From contig JAGPJL010000003.1 of assembly GCA_018054455.1 (NCBI GenBank), forward strand, positions 1 to 42,475: DNA of 42,475 nucleotides. The letters run 5' to 3'. This DNA is from Parabacteroides sp. GTDB taxonomy: Bacteria > Bacteroidota > Bacteroidia > Bacteroidales > Tannerellaceae. The notes below the pieces were generated by a model. The model searched no databases. It had not been told where the DNA came from and worked only from the letters and a program-made list of their open reading frames with translations. The position numbers were made by a program, and so were the translations under genes. Numbering within the stretch: the stretch's first letter is position 1; each line of letters opens with the position of its first letter. Of this stretch, positions 17,556-26,885 are shown piece after piece.

Positions 17556-18827
17556 TTATTGTAATTCCTCCTGTTCTTCTTCAGCAAGTAGCGATCCTAT
17601 TTCAGGTAATATGGCTCTGGCATCACGATCGCTCAGTGTGTCCACGTCTTTTAATTTTCGTTGGATCGCTCTGGTACGTGTACCAAGTACTTCTTCAAGC
17701 TGACCGCTGGCAGTCTGGATGTTTTTCTGGGCTTTTTCCAGCATACCTCCAACCTTTTCGAACTCTTTTTTTACAGCCCCCAGAATTGTCCACACCTCGC
17801 CCGAATGCTTCTGGATTGCCAATGTACGGAATCCCATTTGCAAACTATTCAGAATGGCAGCGAGGGTAGTGGGGCCGGTAACAACCACTTTGTAAGTTTT
17901 TTGCAGCTCTTCAAGCAGCGAAGAACGGCGAACTACTTCAGCGTAGATTCCTTCGAAAGGAAGGAACATAATTCCAAAATCGGTGGTAGCCGGAGGAGCA
18001 AGGTATTTTTCCGAAATATCTTTTGCCATTTTCCTGATGGTTGCTTCCAGCGCTTTTCCCGCAGCATCTATGGCTTGGGTATCGGCCGTATCGTAAGCAT
18101 TGAGTAATTGTTCGTACACATCTTTGGGGAATTTAGCATCAATAGGCAAATAAACAAAATCACGCATATCGTCTTTGCCCGGCAGTTTAACGGCAAATTC
18201 TACCACCTCGGCAGATCCTTTTACCGTATGTACATTGGAATCGTACTGTTCGGGAGCCAATATTTGCTCGAGAAGCATGCTTAACTGGATTTCTCCGATA
18301 TTTCCCCGAGTCTTTACATTACTAAGTACACGTTTTAAGCCACCAACATCCTGCGCTAAGGTCTGCATTTCGCCCAATCCTTTTTGTACACTCTCCAATT
18401 GTTCGGAGACCAGTCTGAACGATTGGCCCAACCGTTCGTTTAATGTTTTTTGAAGTTTCTCGTCGACCGTAACCCGTATATCTTCCAGTCGTTTTTCTGT
18501 GTTGGCAATCATTCGCTGCTGTTGTTCATCCAATTGGGAGAACTTCTCGCGCTGAAGTTGATTAAAAGATAAGATTCCCTTTTCGAATGTCTGGCGGAAA
18601 TCATTCATGGAAACAGCCAGTTCTTCCCTAATATCTTTTGTCATCGACCGGCTTTCTTCCCTGTTGAGGCGAAAGTCTTCCCTGAAATTACGCTCTATCC
18701 TGTCGAACGAACGTTGCATTTCATTTAAGATGCGGTCGAAATCTTCCGTTTTGTTTTCTTTTCTCGTGCGAATTAAAACCAAAATAATAAGAAGAATTAA
18801 GAGTCCAATTAGTATGAAATTTATCAT
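17556..18827 (-). CDS. rmuC: DNA recombination protein RmuC
   Basis: This 423-residue protein has one N-terminal membrane helix (about 3-20), a long coiled coil (about 28-160, with EDFDRILNEMQRSFDRIERN and many Gln/Glu/Lys heptads) and the RmuC nuclease-like domain (about 170-395). Signatures are VKTRGNIGEIQLSMLLEQIL, DDMRDFVYLPIDAKFPKDVY and GIMFLPFEGIYAEVVRR. RmuC limits recombination at inverted and short repeats and is usually chromosomal housekeeping. The membrane-anchored N-terminus is normal for the family. It is transcribed away from tpx, with which it shares a divergent intergenic region. Confidence 0.95.
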   Translation of the reverse strand: MINFILIGLLILLIILVLIRTRKENKTEDFDRILNEMQRSFDRIERNFREDFRLNREESRSMTKDIREELAVSMNDFRQTFEKGILSFNQLQREKFSQLDEQQQRMIANTEKRLEDIRVTVDEKLQKTLNERLGQSFRLVSEQLESVQKGLGEMQTLAQDVGGLKRVLSNVKTRGNIGEIQLSMLLEQILAPEQYDSNVHTVKGSAEVVEFAVKLPGKDDMRDFVYLPIDAKFPKDVYEQLLNAYDTADTQAIDAAGKALEATIRKMAKDISEKYLAPPATTDFGIMFLPFEGIYAEVVRRSSLLEELQKTYKVVVTGPTTLAAILNSLQMGFRTLAIQKHSGEVWTILGAVKKEFEKVGGMLEKAQKNIQTASGQLEEVLGTRTRAIQRKLKDVDTLSDRDARAILPEIGSLLAEEEQEELQ

Positions 18828-18842
18828 TTATTAAATTTTTTA

Positions 18843-18850
18843 CAAAGATA
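18843..18850 (-). promoter_or_regulatory. Likely rmuC promoter -7 element
   Basis: On the minus strand TATCTTTG matches TAnnTTTG 15 nt before the rmuC start codon. No convincing TTG is seen at the -33 position, so this is a partial match. Confidence 0.45.
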
Positions 18851-18914
18851 AGTATTCTAAAACCTCCTTGAGTCATTAAAAAAGGTTAAAATAAGCAACA
18901 TTCATTGATTCTTT

Positions 18915-18946
18915 TTGTTTTATCGATAAAAAGTAGCTTATATTTG
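18915..18946 (+). promoter_or_regulatory. tpx promoter
   Basis: TTG (18915-18917), a 21-bp spacer and TATATTTG (18939-18946) give a full Bacteroidetes promoter 43 nt before the tpx start codon. Confidence 0.75.
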
Positions 18947-18989
18947 TAAGCCGCTTTTAAATAAGTATAATTAATAAATATTTATAAGA

Positions 18990-19490
18990 ATGGCGAATGT
19001 AACTTTAAAAGGTAATGAGATTCACACCAGTGGTTCTATGCCGGAAGTAGGATCTATAGCTCCCGATTTTAAGGGTGTAAAAAGTGATCTTTCAGAATTA
19101 TCACTTAGTGATTTAAAAGGAAAAAGAGTAGTTTTGAATGTTTTTCCAAGTCTGGATACTTCTGTTTGTGCTGCTTCGGTGAGAAGATTTAATAAAGAGG
19201 CTGCCTCTTTAAACAACACAGTGGTTTTGGCAGTTTCAAAAGATTTACCTTTTGCGCATGGACGTTTCTGTACTACGGAAGGTATTGAAAATGTGGTTTC
19301 ACTTTCAGCGTTTCGGTGTTCATGTTTTGAAGATAAGTACGGGATGCTTCTGATTGACGGTCCTCTTAATGGTTTACTTGCAAGAGGAGTTGTAGTAATT
19401 GACGAAGCGGGTAAGGTGGTATATACGGAACTAGTTCCAGAAATAACATCCGAACCAAATTATGAAGCTGCATTGGCTTCATTAAATTAA
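18990..19490 (+). CDS. tpx: Thiol peroxidase (atypical 2-Cys peroxiredoxin)
   Basis: This 166-residue Tpx reduces lipid and other hydroperoxides in the cytoplasm or periplasm with thioredoxin as donor. The peroxidatic cysteine is Cys60 in VFPSLDTSVCAASVRRF and the resolving cysteine is Cys94 in GRFCTTEGIENV, matching Cys61/Cys95 of E. coli Tpx. Thr57 and Arg64-Arg65 complete the active-site motif. Two further cysteines, 110 and 112 (FRCSCFEDKYG), are additional. The length is normal. The gene has its own promoter and is followed by a terminator, so it is monocistronic. Confidence 0.95.
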   Translation: MANVTLKGNEIHTSGSMPEVGSIAPDFKGVKSDLSELSLSDLKGKRVVLNVFPSLDTSVCAASVRRFNKEAASLNNTVVLAVSKDLPFAHGRFCTTEGIENVVSLSAFRCSCFEDKYGMLLIDGPLNGLLARGVVVIDEAGKVVYTELVPEITSEPNYEAALASLN

Positions 19491-19533
19491 TTAGATTATT
19501 GTTTTTCATTGGTTAAAGTTAAGGGTTAGTGTT

Positions 19534-19574
19534 GAGAGTCGCCGGATGTGAGATCTCGCGGCTCTCTTTTTTTT
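19534..19574 (+). terminator. tpx terminator
   Basis: GAGAGTCGC pairs with GCGGCTCTC (one G-U pair), with further weak pairing in the loop, followed by a run of eight T. Confidence 0.85.
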
Positions 19575-19811
19575 CACTCGCTTAACATTACCAATTTTCC
19601 TTTATGGATTCTGTGCTCTATTTTTACTCAAACTATCTCCCACTTATCACTATTAATGGTTAATGTGTTCATCTGTTGTTTGTTAAATGGGTGACAGATG
19701 CATGTGTAAGATCCATTTCATTTCTCACCTATCACCTATCAATTACAGGATTGTTGTCTCCGGAGGTAAGCAGTTGTAAGACGTATGTACTTTTTGTTTC
19801 GACGTTTTTTA

Positions 19812-19869
19812 TTCCTTATATCTTTAAAGATCTAAAGATATATCTTTAGATCTTTAAAGATATAAGGAA
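19812..19869. repeat. 58-bp perfect palindrome
   Basis: The sequence from TTCCTTATATC to GATATAAGGAA equals its own reverse complement over 58 bp with no spacer. It is built from nested TCTTTAAAGA, AGATCT and AAAGATATATCTTT palindromes. It lies 8 nt before copy 2 of the dispersed repeat. Sequence resembling its outer part (TTCCTTATA) also precedes copy 1, at 5-13. Confidence 0.85.
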
Positions 19870-19877
19870 CGGAGTTG

Positions 19878-19939
19878 AAAGATATATCTTTCGAGGCAAA
19901 AAGTATATACTTTTTGAACAATAAGTACTAACAAGTTGC
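19878..19939. repeat. Palindrome-rich dispersed repeat, copy 2
   Basis: AAAGATATATCTTT, then AAAAAGTATATACTTTTTG, then CAATAAGTACTAACAAGTTGC in the same order as copy 1 at 49-110 and on the same strand. Spacing is conserved and substitutions are concentrated between the palindromes. Confidence 0.75.
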
Positions 19940-20092
19940 ACAACAAGTACTAACAAATAGCGTTGTATGTCTTAATAACTCTCATTTCCCGCGAAAAAGT
20001 GAAAATGGTATAATAACCTGTAATCTATATAAGTAAGCAGGTTTAAATGTTCCCGATCTTTGCATCGAAATTTTTTATTCAATTAAAAATGT

Positions 20093-20614
20093 ATGCATAT
20101 GAAAAAAAGTTTAGTTGCATATTATTCTCGCCGAGGGCAGAATTATGTAAGTGGAAGTCTGATCGAGTTGACCGAAGGCAATACAGAAGTAATAGCAAAA
20201 AAGATACAAGCACTCACTAATAGCGATATTTTTGAAATTGACACAGTTTTAAAATATCCCAAAGATTATATGGAAACCACAAGAGTGGCAAAAAAAGAAT
20301 TGAATGCTGATGCACGTCCGGAATTAACCGGGACTGTTGATAATATGGATGACTATGACACCATATATCTCGGCTATCCAAACTGGTGGGGTACATTCCC
20401 GATGGCCGTATTTACATTTTTGGAATCTTATAACTTTTCAGGAAAAACTATTATTCCATTTTGCACTCACGAAGGAAGTGGTATGTGTGGGTTAGTCGAT
20501 ATTCAGTTGTTATGTCCAGGTGCTAAAGTAAATAAGGGAATTGCAATAAAAGGAAGCAGTGTTCATAGAGCTGATACAGATAGCACGATTAAAAACTGGC
20601 TTGAAAAATTATAA
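20093..20614 (+). CDS. Flavodoxin-family protein
   Basis: This 173-residue protein of the flavodoxin/NAD(P)H-dependent oxidoreductase type (Flavodoxin_4-like) begins LVAYYSRRGQNYV, the FMN phosphate-binding loop region. It contains YDTIYLGYPNWWGTFPMAVF (109-128) and TIIPFCTHEGSGMCG, which are typical of FMN isoalloxazine-binding loops in this group. It should carry FMN and act as a soluble electron carrier or small quinone/azo reductase. MKK at 20099 is an alternative start two codons in. The aldo/keto reductase gene follows 48 nt downstream, a frequent pairing in anaerobes that suggests a joint role in carbonyl or redox detoxification. Confidence 0.88.
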   Translation: MHMKKSLVAYYSRRGQNYVSGSLIELTEGNTEVIAKKIQALTNSDIFEIDTVLKYPKDYMETTRVAKKELNADARPELTGTVDNMDDYDTIYLGYPNWWGTFPMAVFTFLESYNFSGKTIIPFCTHEGSGMCGLVDIQLLCPGAKVNKGIAIKGSSVHRADTDSTIKNWLEKL

Positions 20615-20620
20615 TTATGA

Positions 20621-21652
<1,032 letters not shown>

Positions 21653-21703
21653 TATAGAACTGTATGTACATCATCCGGTTTTAGGTATGATGTTATATAA
21701 AAA

Positions 21704-21755
21704 ATACTTTATAAGAGGGAGTCATAACGACATCCTCTTATAAAGTATAATTTTC
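21704..21755. terminator. Bidirectional terminator between converging genes
   Basis: ATACTTTATAAGAGG (21704-21718) pairs perfectly over 15 bp with CCTCTTATAAAGTAT (21734-21748). T-rich sequence follows on both strands. It serves the aldo/keto reductase gene (plus) and the peptide transporter gene (minus). Confidence 0.9.
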
Positions 21756-21791
21756 TATAACAATACAGTTTAATTATATAAACTATATGAA

Positions 21792-23459
21792 TTATTTCGC
21801 CACTGCTTCGAGACGTTTCATCAGGGCAAAGATGATTGATCCGGAAATGACACAGCAAATTGTGAAGAATATCCACACTTGCCATATTTCGGCTTTGCTC
21901 CAAATAATGGTACCAATAAACAATAGTTGATTGCCTAAAGCCGTTGCACACAACCATCCACCTTGCATCAATCCCTTAAAGCGGGGAGGGGCAACTTTCG
22001 AAACGAAAGAGATACCCATCGGACTTAAGAACAGTTCGGAGATAGTCAGTGAGAAATAGGTGGCGATTAACCAATAGGCCGATATTCTTTCTGCATCTGT
22101 TCCTTCAACTAAATCTTTTGGAGCAACTAGTCCAAGCGATCCGATTATCATAATTAAAAATGAACCGGCAGCAAGGAACATACCAATTCCGATTTTACGC
22201 GGAGCCGAAGGTTCGATACCTCTTTTATTAAGCCAGGCAAAGAACCCAACGATCAAAGGGGTAAGTGTTACCACAAAGAGCGGGTTGAACGACTGGAATA
22301 TCTCAGGAGAAATAGGTGAGCCGTCAGCAGCCGCAAATTCATTGTAGTAATTTACAGCAATAGCTGCACCAGCGATGAATGCTGCACCACCAAGTATACG
22401 GTTCAATAGTTTAACTTTAGAAAATGCAATAATAAGTCCGCCAACACCAACAGCAATACCCATCAATGAGAATATGTTGAATATGAGACTCGTGCCCGGT
22501 CCAACATGTGTTGCTGTATAATCTCTGGCAAATAATGTAAGTGTTACACCATTCTGATGGAAAGACATCCAGAAGAAAATAACAATAAGAAATACAAATC
22601 CTAACGCCAGTAACCGTTTTTTCTCTTCTATCCAAGGCATTTTTTCAATCTTAACACCGTTTGCAGCAGCGGCAGATGCCTGTTGTACAGCTGTAACATC
22701 ACCTGGAGCAAGGTATTTTTTGCAGAAAGTATAAACGAGCATGGAAAGAAGCATGGAGCCTGCGGCAATTGCAAAAGCAAAGTGGTATCCTGTGTTAAAT
22801 ACATCAAGATATGTCGTAGCAAATGCTGTAAGATCTGTAACCTGCGAACCGCTTACTTCGTTAGCAAGGTTTTGCATAACAGCAGTATCAGCCAGATTTC
22901 CGTTAATCAATTCGTGACACATTTTTGGAAGAGCTCCATTGTAAGCTAAACCATGCGTTGTAAGCCACCAGTTACGAATCCCTGTTGCGGCATGTGGTGC
23001 GAAAATAGCACCAACATTGATACACATGTAAAAAATACTAAAGGCGCGGTCACGAAGGTGACTGTATTTAGGATCGTCATATAGATTACCAACAAGCGCT
23101 TGCAGATTTCCTTTAAATAAACCATTACCAAGGGCAATAATCAATAATCCCCCAAGGACAGGATACATGCCTGTTCCGGGAATTGAAATCACCATATAAC
23201 CGATAAACATCAGGATAATCCCTGAAAAAATGGTTTTTCCCAATCCCAGCCAACGGTCGGCAACAATACCACCCACAAGAGCCAGTACATAAATGAGAAA
23301 GTAAAACGTAGAGTAGATTTTTCCGGCTTCAATTGGATCGAGTCCGAATTTGGCTTGTAAGAATAGCAACAGAATAGCCATCATGGTATAGAAACCAAAA
23401 CGTTCACCCATGTTCGCTATGGAGGCGATGATAAGTCCTTTAGGATGTCCTTTAAACAT
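21792..23459 (-). CDS. POT/PTR2-family peptide transporter
   Basis: This 555-residue MFS protein of the proton-dependent oligopeptide transporter family has about 14 hydrophobic segments. The first helix carries NMGERFGFYTMMAILLLFL and the second pair FYFLIYVLALVGGIVADRWL (PTR2 signature 1). A stretch with IFYMCINVGAIFAPHAATG matches signature 2. The first glutamate of the family motif ExxER is replaced by Asn16. The 23-residue C-terminal half motif SISELFLSPMGIS-like region is present as TISELFLSPMGISFVSKVA. It should import di- and tripeptides. It lies 25 nt after the DUF4831 gene in one transcription unit. Confidence 0.93.
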   Translation of the reverse strand: MFKGHPKGLIIASIANMGERFGFYTMMAILLLFLQAKFGLDPIEAGKIYSTFYFLIYVLALVGGIVADRWLGLGKTIFSGIILMFIGYMVISIPGTGMYPVLGGLLIIALGNGLFKGNLQALVGNLYDDPKYSHLRDRAFSIFYMCINVGAIFAPHAATGIRNWWLTTHGLAYNGALPKMCHELINGNLADTAVMQNLANEVSGSQVTDLTAFATTYLDVFNTGYHFAFAIAAGSMLLSMLVYTFCKKYLAPGDVTAVQQASAAAANGVKIEKMPWIEEKKRLLALGFVFLIVIFFWMSFHQNGVTLTLFARDYTATHVGPGTSLIFNIFSLMGIAVGVGGLIIAFSKVKLLNRILGGAAFIAGAAIAVNYYNEFAAADGSPISPEIFQSFNPLFVVTLTPLIVGFFAWLNKRGIEPSAPRKIGIGMFLAAGSFLIMIIGSLGLVAPKDLVEGTDAERISAYWLIATYFSLTISELFLSPMGISFVSKVAPPRFKGLMQGGWLCATALGNQLLFIGTIIWSKAEIWQVWIFFTICCVISGSIIFALMKRLEAVAK

Positions 23460-23484
23460 GCGTCTTTAAGTATTAAGTTTATAA

Positions 23485-24552
23485 TTATTGAATGATCTGC
23501 TTGATAGCTCCTGTTTCAGGATAAAAGTAAACCTTAACCGGAGCTTTCTTGTCTTCGAGCATGGAGGGAGCTAATGATTCCTTGCTTCCGAACTGAGTAA
23601 CCTGTTCTTCTCCCTTGTATAAAGTCTTGTTGTTAAGTTTTATTTCAATAGAAGCCTTGCCGGGGATATTATAAATAATACCCTTCATCGATTTTTCTTT
23701 TTTCTCGGCTTCTTTAGGATCCAGAACCGGCGCTTTTTCTGTTGCTGTTAGGTTCAGATAGACAGGAGCCCCTCCCAGATCGTCTGCATCCAGAACTCCT
23801 AATAAATCTGAAAAACGGAACAATATCTCCTTATCCATGTCCCCTGTGGGATGGATTGTAAACGTACTAGTAGAAGATTCTTTTGTAACAACCCCGGTAA
23901 ACAAATTAGTCAGGGCCCTTTCCTGCTGTTCCAGTTGTTCTATAACCAGTTTCATAGCTTCGCCATCGGGAGGAAGATTGTCTGCTTCGCCGGTAAGAAT
24001 ATTAAGACGACTTTCTCTTATACGGTAAATTTGTTTTGCGGCAACTTCAGCTTGCTTGGCAGTTGAACCGGCCATTAACAATTCTTCCGAGAGTACAGAT
24101 GCCGGAGTTACACTAGCCGGTGCAGCCTTTTTCTTTTTAACGGAGTCTGCTTGGTTTTGCAGTGTTTCGAATTCAGCATTGATAGTACACAACATTCCTT
24201 CTTCAGTAAGGTAAACGTACGGAGCCAGTGTGCCGGATTTGAATTCTACAATATAAGTATTGTCTTTATCCGGAATACCTTTATTCTGCAGCGTAATTTT
24301 GTCAATTAAATAGAGCGTTTTGTCTTCTGTTATAACCTCTTTTACTCCCAGATATTTCTCTGCGTATTTGTAATAAGGACCCGCCTTACTTGTCACTTTG
24401 GTCACTTCGGCATCAACAATAAAAGTTGTAAGCGGAAGCGTATATGTAACGCCGAAATTGTTGCTTTTAACAGCATTCTTTTTTACCACTTTGGTCTGCG
24501 CAATAAGAGGTACAGTGAGTAGCAGACTGGCTATGACGATAAAATTTTTCAT
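23485..24552 (-). CDS. DUF4831-family exported protein
   Basis: This 355-residue protein has a cleavable signal peptide (MKNFIVIASLLLTVPLIAQ) and belongs, by its overall pattern, to the Bacteroidetes DUF4831 family. Recognisable parts are GVTYTLPLTTFIVDAEVTK, GPYYKYAEKYLGVKEVITED and the Arg/Glu-rich helix YRIRESRLNILTGEADNLPP. Function is unknown. It is predicted to be periplasmic or outer-membrane-associated, since there is no transmembrane helix after the signal. It is the first gene of the unit with the peptide transporter, a pairing worth comparing across genomes. Confidence 0.8.
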   Translation of the reverse strand: MKNFIVIASLLLTVPLIAQTKVVKKNAVKSNNFGVTYTLPLTTFIVDAEVTKVTSKAGPYYKYAEKYLGVKEVITEDKTLYLIDKITLQNKGIPDKDNTYIVEFKSGTLAPYVYLTEEGMLCTINAEFETLQNQADSVKKKKAAPASVTPASVLSEELLMAGSTAKQAEVAAKQIYRIRESRLNILTGEADNLPPDGEAMKLVIEQLEQQERALTNLFTGVVTKESSTSTFTIHPTGDMDKEILFRFSDLLGVLDADDLGGAPVYLNLTATEKAPVLDPKEAEKKEKSMKGIIYNIPGKASIEIKLNNKTLYKGEEQVTQFGSKESLAPSMLEDKKAPVKVYFYPETGAIKQIIQ

Positions 24553-24585
24553 GATTAATCTGTTTTATATTCTAAAACGAATGTA

Positions 24586-24615
24586 CAAAACTATTAAAAA
24601 TTTCGTAAGAAGCAA
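24586..24615 (-). promoter_or_regulatory. Promoter of the DUF4831-POT unit
   Basis: On the minus strand TTG (24613-24615), a 19-bp spacer and TAGTTTTG (24586-24593) lie 33 nt before the DUF4831 start codon. Confidence 0.7.
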
Positions 24616-24618
24616 GAG

Positions 24619-24661
24619 TAAAACTCAAATAACCAGTTAAGAAACTGTTATCTGAGTTTTA
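24619..24661 (-). terminator. Terminator of the nnr gene
   Basis: TAAAACTCAAATAAC (24619-24633) pairs with GTTATCTGAGTTTTA (24647-24661) with one mismatch, starting 2 nt after the stop codon of the bifunctional NAD(P)HX repair gene. Confidence 0.8.
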
Positions 24662-24662
24662 T

Positions 24663-26180
24663 TCAGTAATTCCTTATTTGTTTAAATGCTTTACCGAGCA
24701 TGTCGGTTATGTCGCTTGCAATCATACTTTCTTCCGAGCGATATACAGCAGCCAGGTCGCCCGCCGTGCCATGTAAGAATACACCAGATACGGCAGCAGT
24801 CACCGGACTAAGACCCTGAGCCAACAGACCCAGGATAATCCCTGTCAGTACATCCCCACTGCCCGCTGTAGCCATTCCCGGATTTCCGGAACAGTTAAAA
24901 TAAACATTTCCTTCCGGCGAACAAATGGCGGTGTAAGCACCTTTAAGAACAATACAAAGCGAATGCTCTTTGGCAAAAGCCTGAGCTTTAAGCAAGCGTT
25001 CGTAAGAGCAACTACTTTCGCCGGCTATGCGGTCGAATTCCTTGGGATGAGGCGTCAAAATGGTGAGGGGTGGTACTTTACTCAATAAATCATTATTGGA
25101 CGCGAGCATATTAATGGCATCGGCATCAATAACCAGCGGATGCGATTTTTGCTGGAGCAGGCGCTCAAATGCAGCTGCCGAATCCATATGCTGTCCCAAT
25201 CCCGGACCAATCCCGATCGCAGTGAAAGCTCCCGGATCAGGTATGGAAGAAAAATGTTCTGCATGAGTATCAAAACTCAACATAGCTTCGGGGAATGCGG
25301 TTTGAAGTATGTTGCCCCCTTTAGTTGGCACATGTACAGTAAGTAATCCGGTACCGCTACGCAGGCATGCCTTGGCAGCCAATTGAGCAGCACCCATTTT
25401 TCCCTTACTCCCGGCAATAAGTAAAGCGTGTCCGAAAGTACCTTTATGCGAAAACTTTTCGCGCGGTCCAAAAACAGGAGAAATATCTTCTTCAGTCAGA
25501 AACTGAAAATCAGACGGCGTTTCTTCAATTACCTGAGGATGAATCCCTGCGTCCAATACTTTCCAATCACCTACATACTTTTCGTTTTCGGCCATCATAA
25601 AGGCTAACTTCGGAAAGTTGAATGTAAGAGTTGTATTCGCTCTGATTATTGAAGAGGGGTCATTTGTCCGGTTGTCTTCTCCAAATAATCCGGAAGGAAT
25701 ATCAATGGATACAATGGTAGCTTCCGTCTGATTAATGTATTTTACAACAGCCGCAAACCCTCCTGTAAGCGGACGGTTTAATCCAGAACCAAATAAGCCG
25801 TCAATTACAACGTCTCTGTTGTTTAATACGGGAGGAGTAAAATCATCAGTAACTTCCGTAAAATCAATACCCTCAATTTGAAGTAACCGTTGCTTGTTCT
25901 GATCGCAGTCGTACGACAGGTGATTGGACGGATTAAATAAATAAGTAACCAAACGATATCCTTCATCAAGAAGCAAACGGGCAACTGCCAGTGCATCCGC
26001 GCCGTTATTTCCCTGACCGGCAAAAATTATAATTCGTGTTTGTTTGGAATATCGGCGGCAAAACTCATGCACAAAAACTCTTGAGGCACGTTCAACCAGA
26101 TCGGTCGAACTGATTGGCTCGTTTTGTATCGTATACTTGTCGAGTTCTTTAATAACATTCGTAGGAAATATTTTCATCAT
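24663..26180 (-). CDS. nnr: Bifunctional NAD(P)HX epimerase/dehydratase
   Basis: This fused repair enzyme has an N-terminal YjeF_N epimerase (about 1-215; FAGQGNNGADALAVARLLLD and SIDIPSGLFGED) and a C-terminal ADP-dependent (S)-NAD(P)H-hydrate dehydratase of the ribokinase-like fold (about 230-505; GSKGKMGAAQLAAKACLRSG, TAIGIGPGLGQ, TILTPHPKEFDR and the catalytic NPGMATAGSGDVLTGII). It restores damaged, hydrated nicotinamide cofactors in the cytoplasm. The open frame reaches 26225, but the -7 element at 26212-26219 is inside that extension. MMKIFPTNVIKEL at 26180 (or the next Met, 26177) is therefore taken as the start. It is divergent from hpt. Confidence 0.94.
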   Translation of the reverse strand: MMKIFPTNVIKELDKYTIQNEPISSTDLVERASRVFVHEFCRRYSKQTRIIIFAGQGNNGADALAVARLLLDEGYRLVTYLFNPSNHLSYDCDQNKQRLLQIEGIDFTEVTDDFTPPVLNNRDVVIDGLFGSGLNRPLTGGFAAVVKYINQTEATIVSIDIPSGLFGEDNRTNDPSSIIRANTTLTFNFPKLAFMMAENEKYVGDWKVLDAGIHPQVIEETPSDFQFLTEEDISPVFGPREKFSHKGTFGHALLIAGSKGKMGAAQLAAKACLRSGTGLLTVHVPTKGGNILQTAFPEAMLSFDTHAEHFSSIPDPGAFTAIGIGPGLGQHMDSAAAFERLLQQKSHPLVIDADAINMLASNNDLLSKVPPLTILTPHPKEFDRIAGESSCSYERLLKAQAFAKEHSLCIVLKGAYTAICSPEGNVYFNCSGNPGMATAGSGDVLTGIILGLLAQGLSPVTAAVSGVFLHGTAGDLAAVYRSEESMIASDITDMLGKAFKQIRNY

Positions 26181-26211
26181 AATTATAAAGTGTCTGAAGT
26201 TAATCTGCATA

Positions 26212-26219
26212 CAAAAGTA
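26212..26219 (-). promoter_or_regulatory. Likely nnr promoter -7 element
   Basis: On the minus strand TACTTTTG matches TAnnTTTG 31 nt before the chosen start. No TTG is seen at the expected -33 distance. Confidence 0.5.
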
Positions 26220-26249
26220 TAACAAACTTTGCTATGATACTACTCTTTT

Positions 26250-26279
26250 TTGTGCTTCGCAGAAAAAGTTGTACATTTG
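26250..26279 (+). promoter_or_regulatory. hpt promoter
   Basis: TTG (26250-26252), a 19-bp spacer and TACATTTG (26272-26279) form a full promoter 23 nt before the hpt start codon. Confidence 0.8.
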
Positions 26280-26302
26280 TAGCCTCGTAATAAAAACGGC
26301 AT

Positions 26303-26848
26303 ATGAATAGGATTCGTCTCAAAGATAAAGAATTTGAACTGTTTATTCCAGAAATAAAAATCGTGGAAGCCATTCGCAACATGGCTGATCGGATAAAAGA
26401 AGACATAAAAGGGACAGATCCTTTGTTTGTCGGCGTGTTAAATGGTGCGTTTATGTTTACTTCCGAATTAATGAAAGAATTGAACGGACCATATCAACTT
26501 ACTTTTGCCCGTTATTCTTCTTATAGGGGGACAAGTTCTACAGGTTCAATAAATGAAATAATGCCTATCCAGGTGCCAGTTAAAGGTAGGGTGGTAGTGC
26601 TGATGGAAGATATTATAGATACCGGCTTTACCATGGAGTATGTAATGAACAAACTTCGGGAAGATGGAGCTGCTGATGTGAAATTGGCAACCATGTTGTT
26701 TAAGCCGGATGCGTTGAAGTGTAAATTGGTACCCGATTACGTAGGGTTGTCGATTCCCAACGATTTTATTGTGGGATATGGACTTGATTACGATGAGTTG
26801 GGACGTACCTACCGCGATATCTATAAAATAGTGGAGACAGAGAAATAA
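26303..26848 (+). CDS. hpt: Hypoxanthine phosphoribosyltransferase
   Basis: This 181-residue purine salvage enzyme converts hypoxanthine (and guanine) with PRPP to IMP (GMP). The PRPP-binding motif is VVVLMEDIIDTGFTMEYV (residues about 95-112, with the Glu-Asp pair and Asp-Thr-Gly). The flexible-loop ARYSSYRGTSSTG and the C-terminal DFIVGYGLDYDELGRTYRDI are characteristic. It has its own promoter and is the first gene of a run that continues 37 nt later with adk; both act in purine nucleotide metabolism. Confidence 0.96.
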   Translation: MNRIRLKDKEFELFIPEIKIVEAIRNMADRIKEDIKGTDPLFVGVLNGAFMFTSELMKELNGPYQLTFARYSSYRGTSSTGSINEIMPIQVPVKGRVVVLMEDIIDTGFTMEYVMNKLREDGAADVKLATMLFKPDALKCKLVPDYVGLSIPNDFIVGYGLDYDELGRTYRDIYKIVETEK

Positions 26849-26885
26849 GATAAATTTAGAATAAAATAAAAGTAGAATTAGAATT

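Larger units (their letters stand above)
19575..20092. other. Gene-free region with palindromes
   Basis: No coding sequence is seen. The stretch carries a 58-bp perfect palindrome (19812-19869), the second copy of the dispersed repeat (19878-19939) and an additional CAAGTACTAACAA element (19942-19956). GATCTTTG at about 20056-20063, upstream of the flavodoxin gene, deviates by one base from the -7 consensus and may be its promoter. Confidence 0.6.

Noticed and set aside
49-19939. The two dispersed repeats as ends of a 19.8-kb mobile island
   Set aside because: The enclosed part includes ordinary chromosomal genes (rmuC, tpx), no integrase or tRNA is present, and the copies differ by substitutions; a dispersed intergenic family explains them better.
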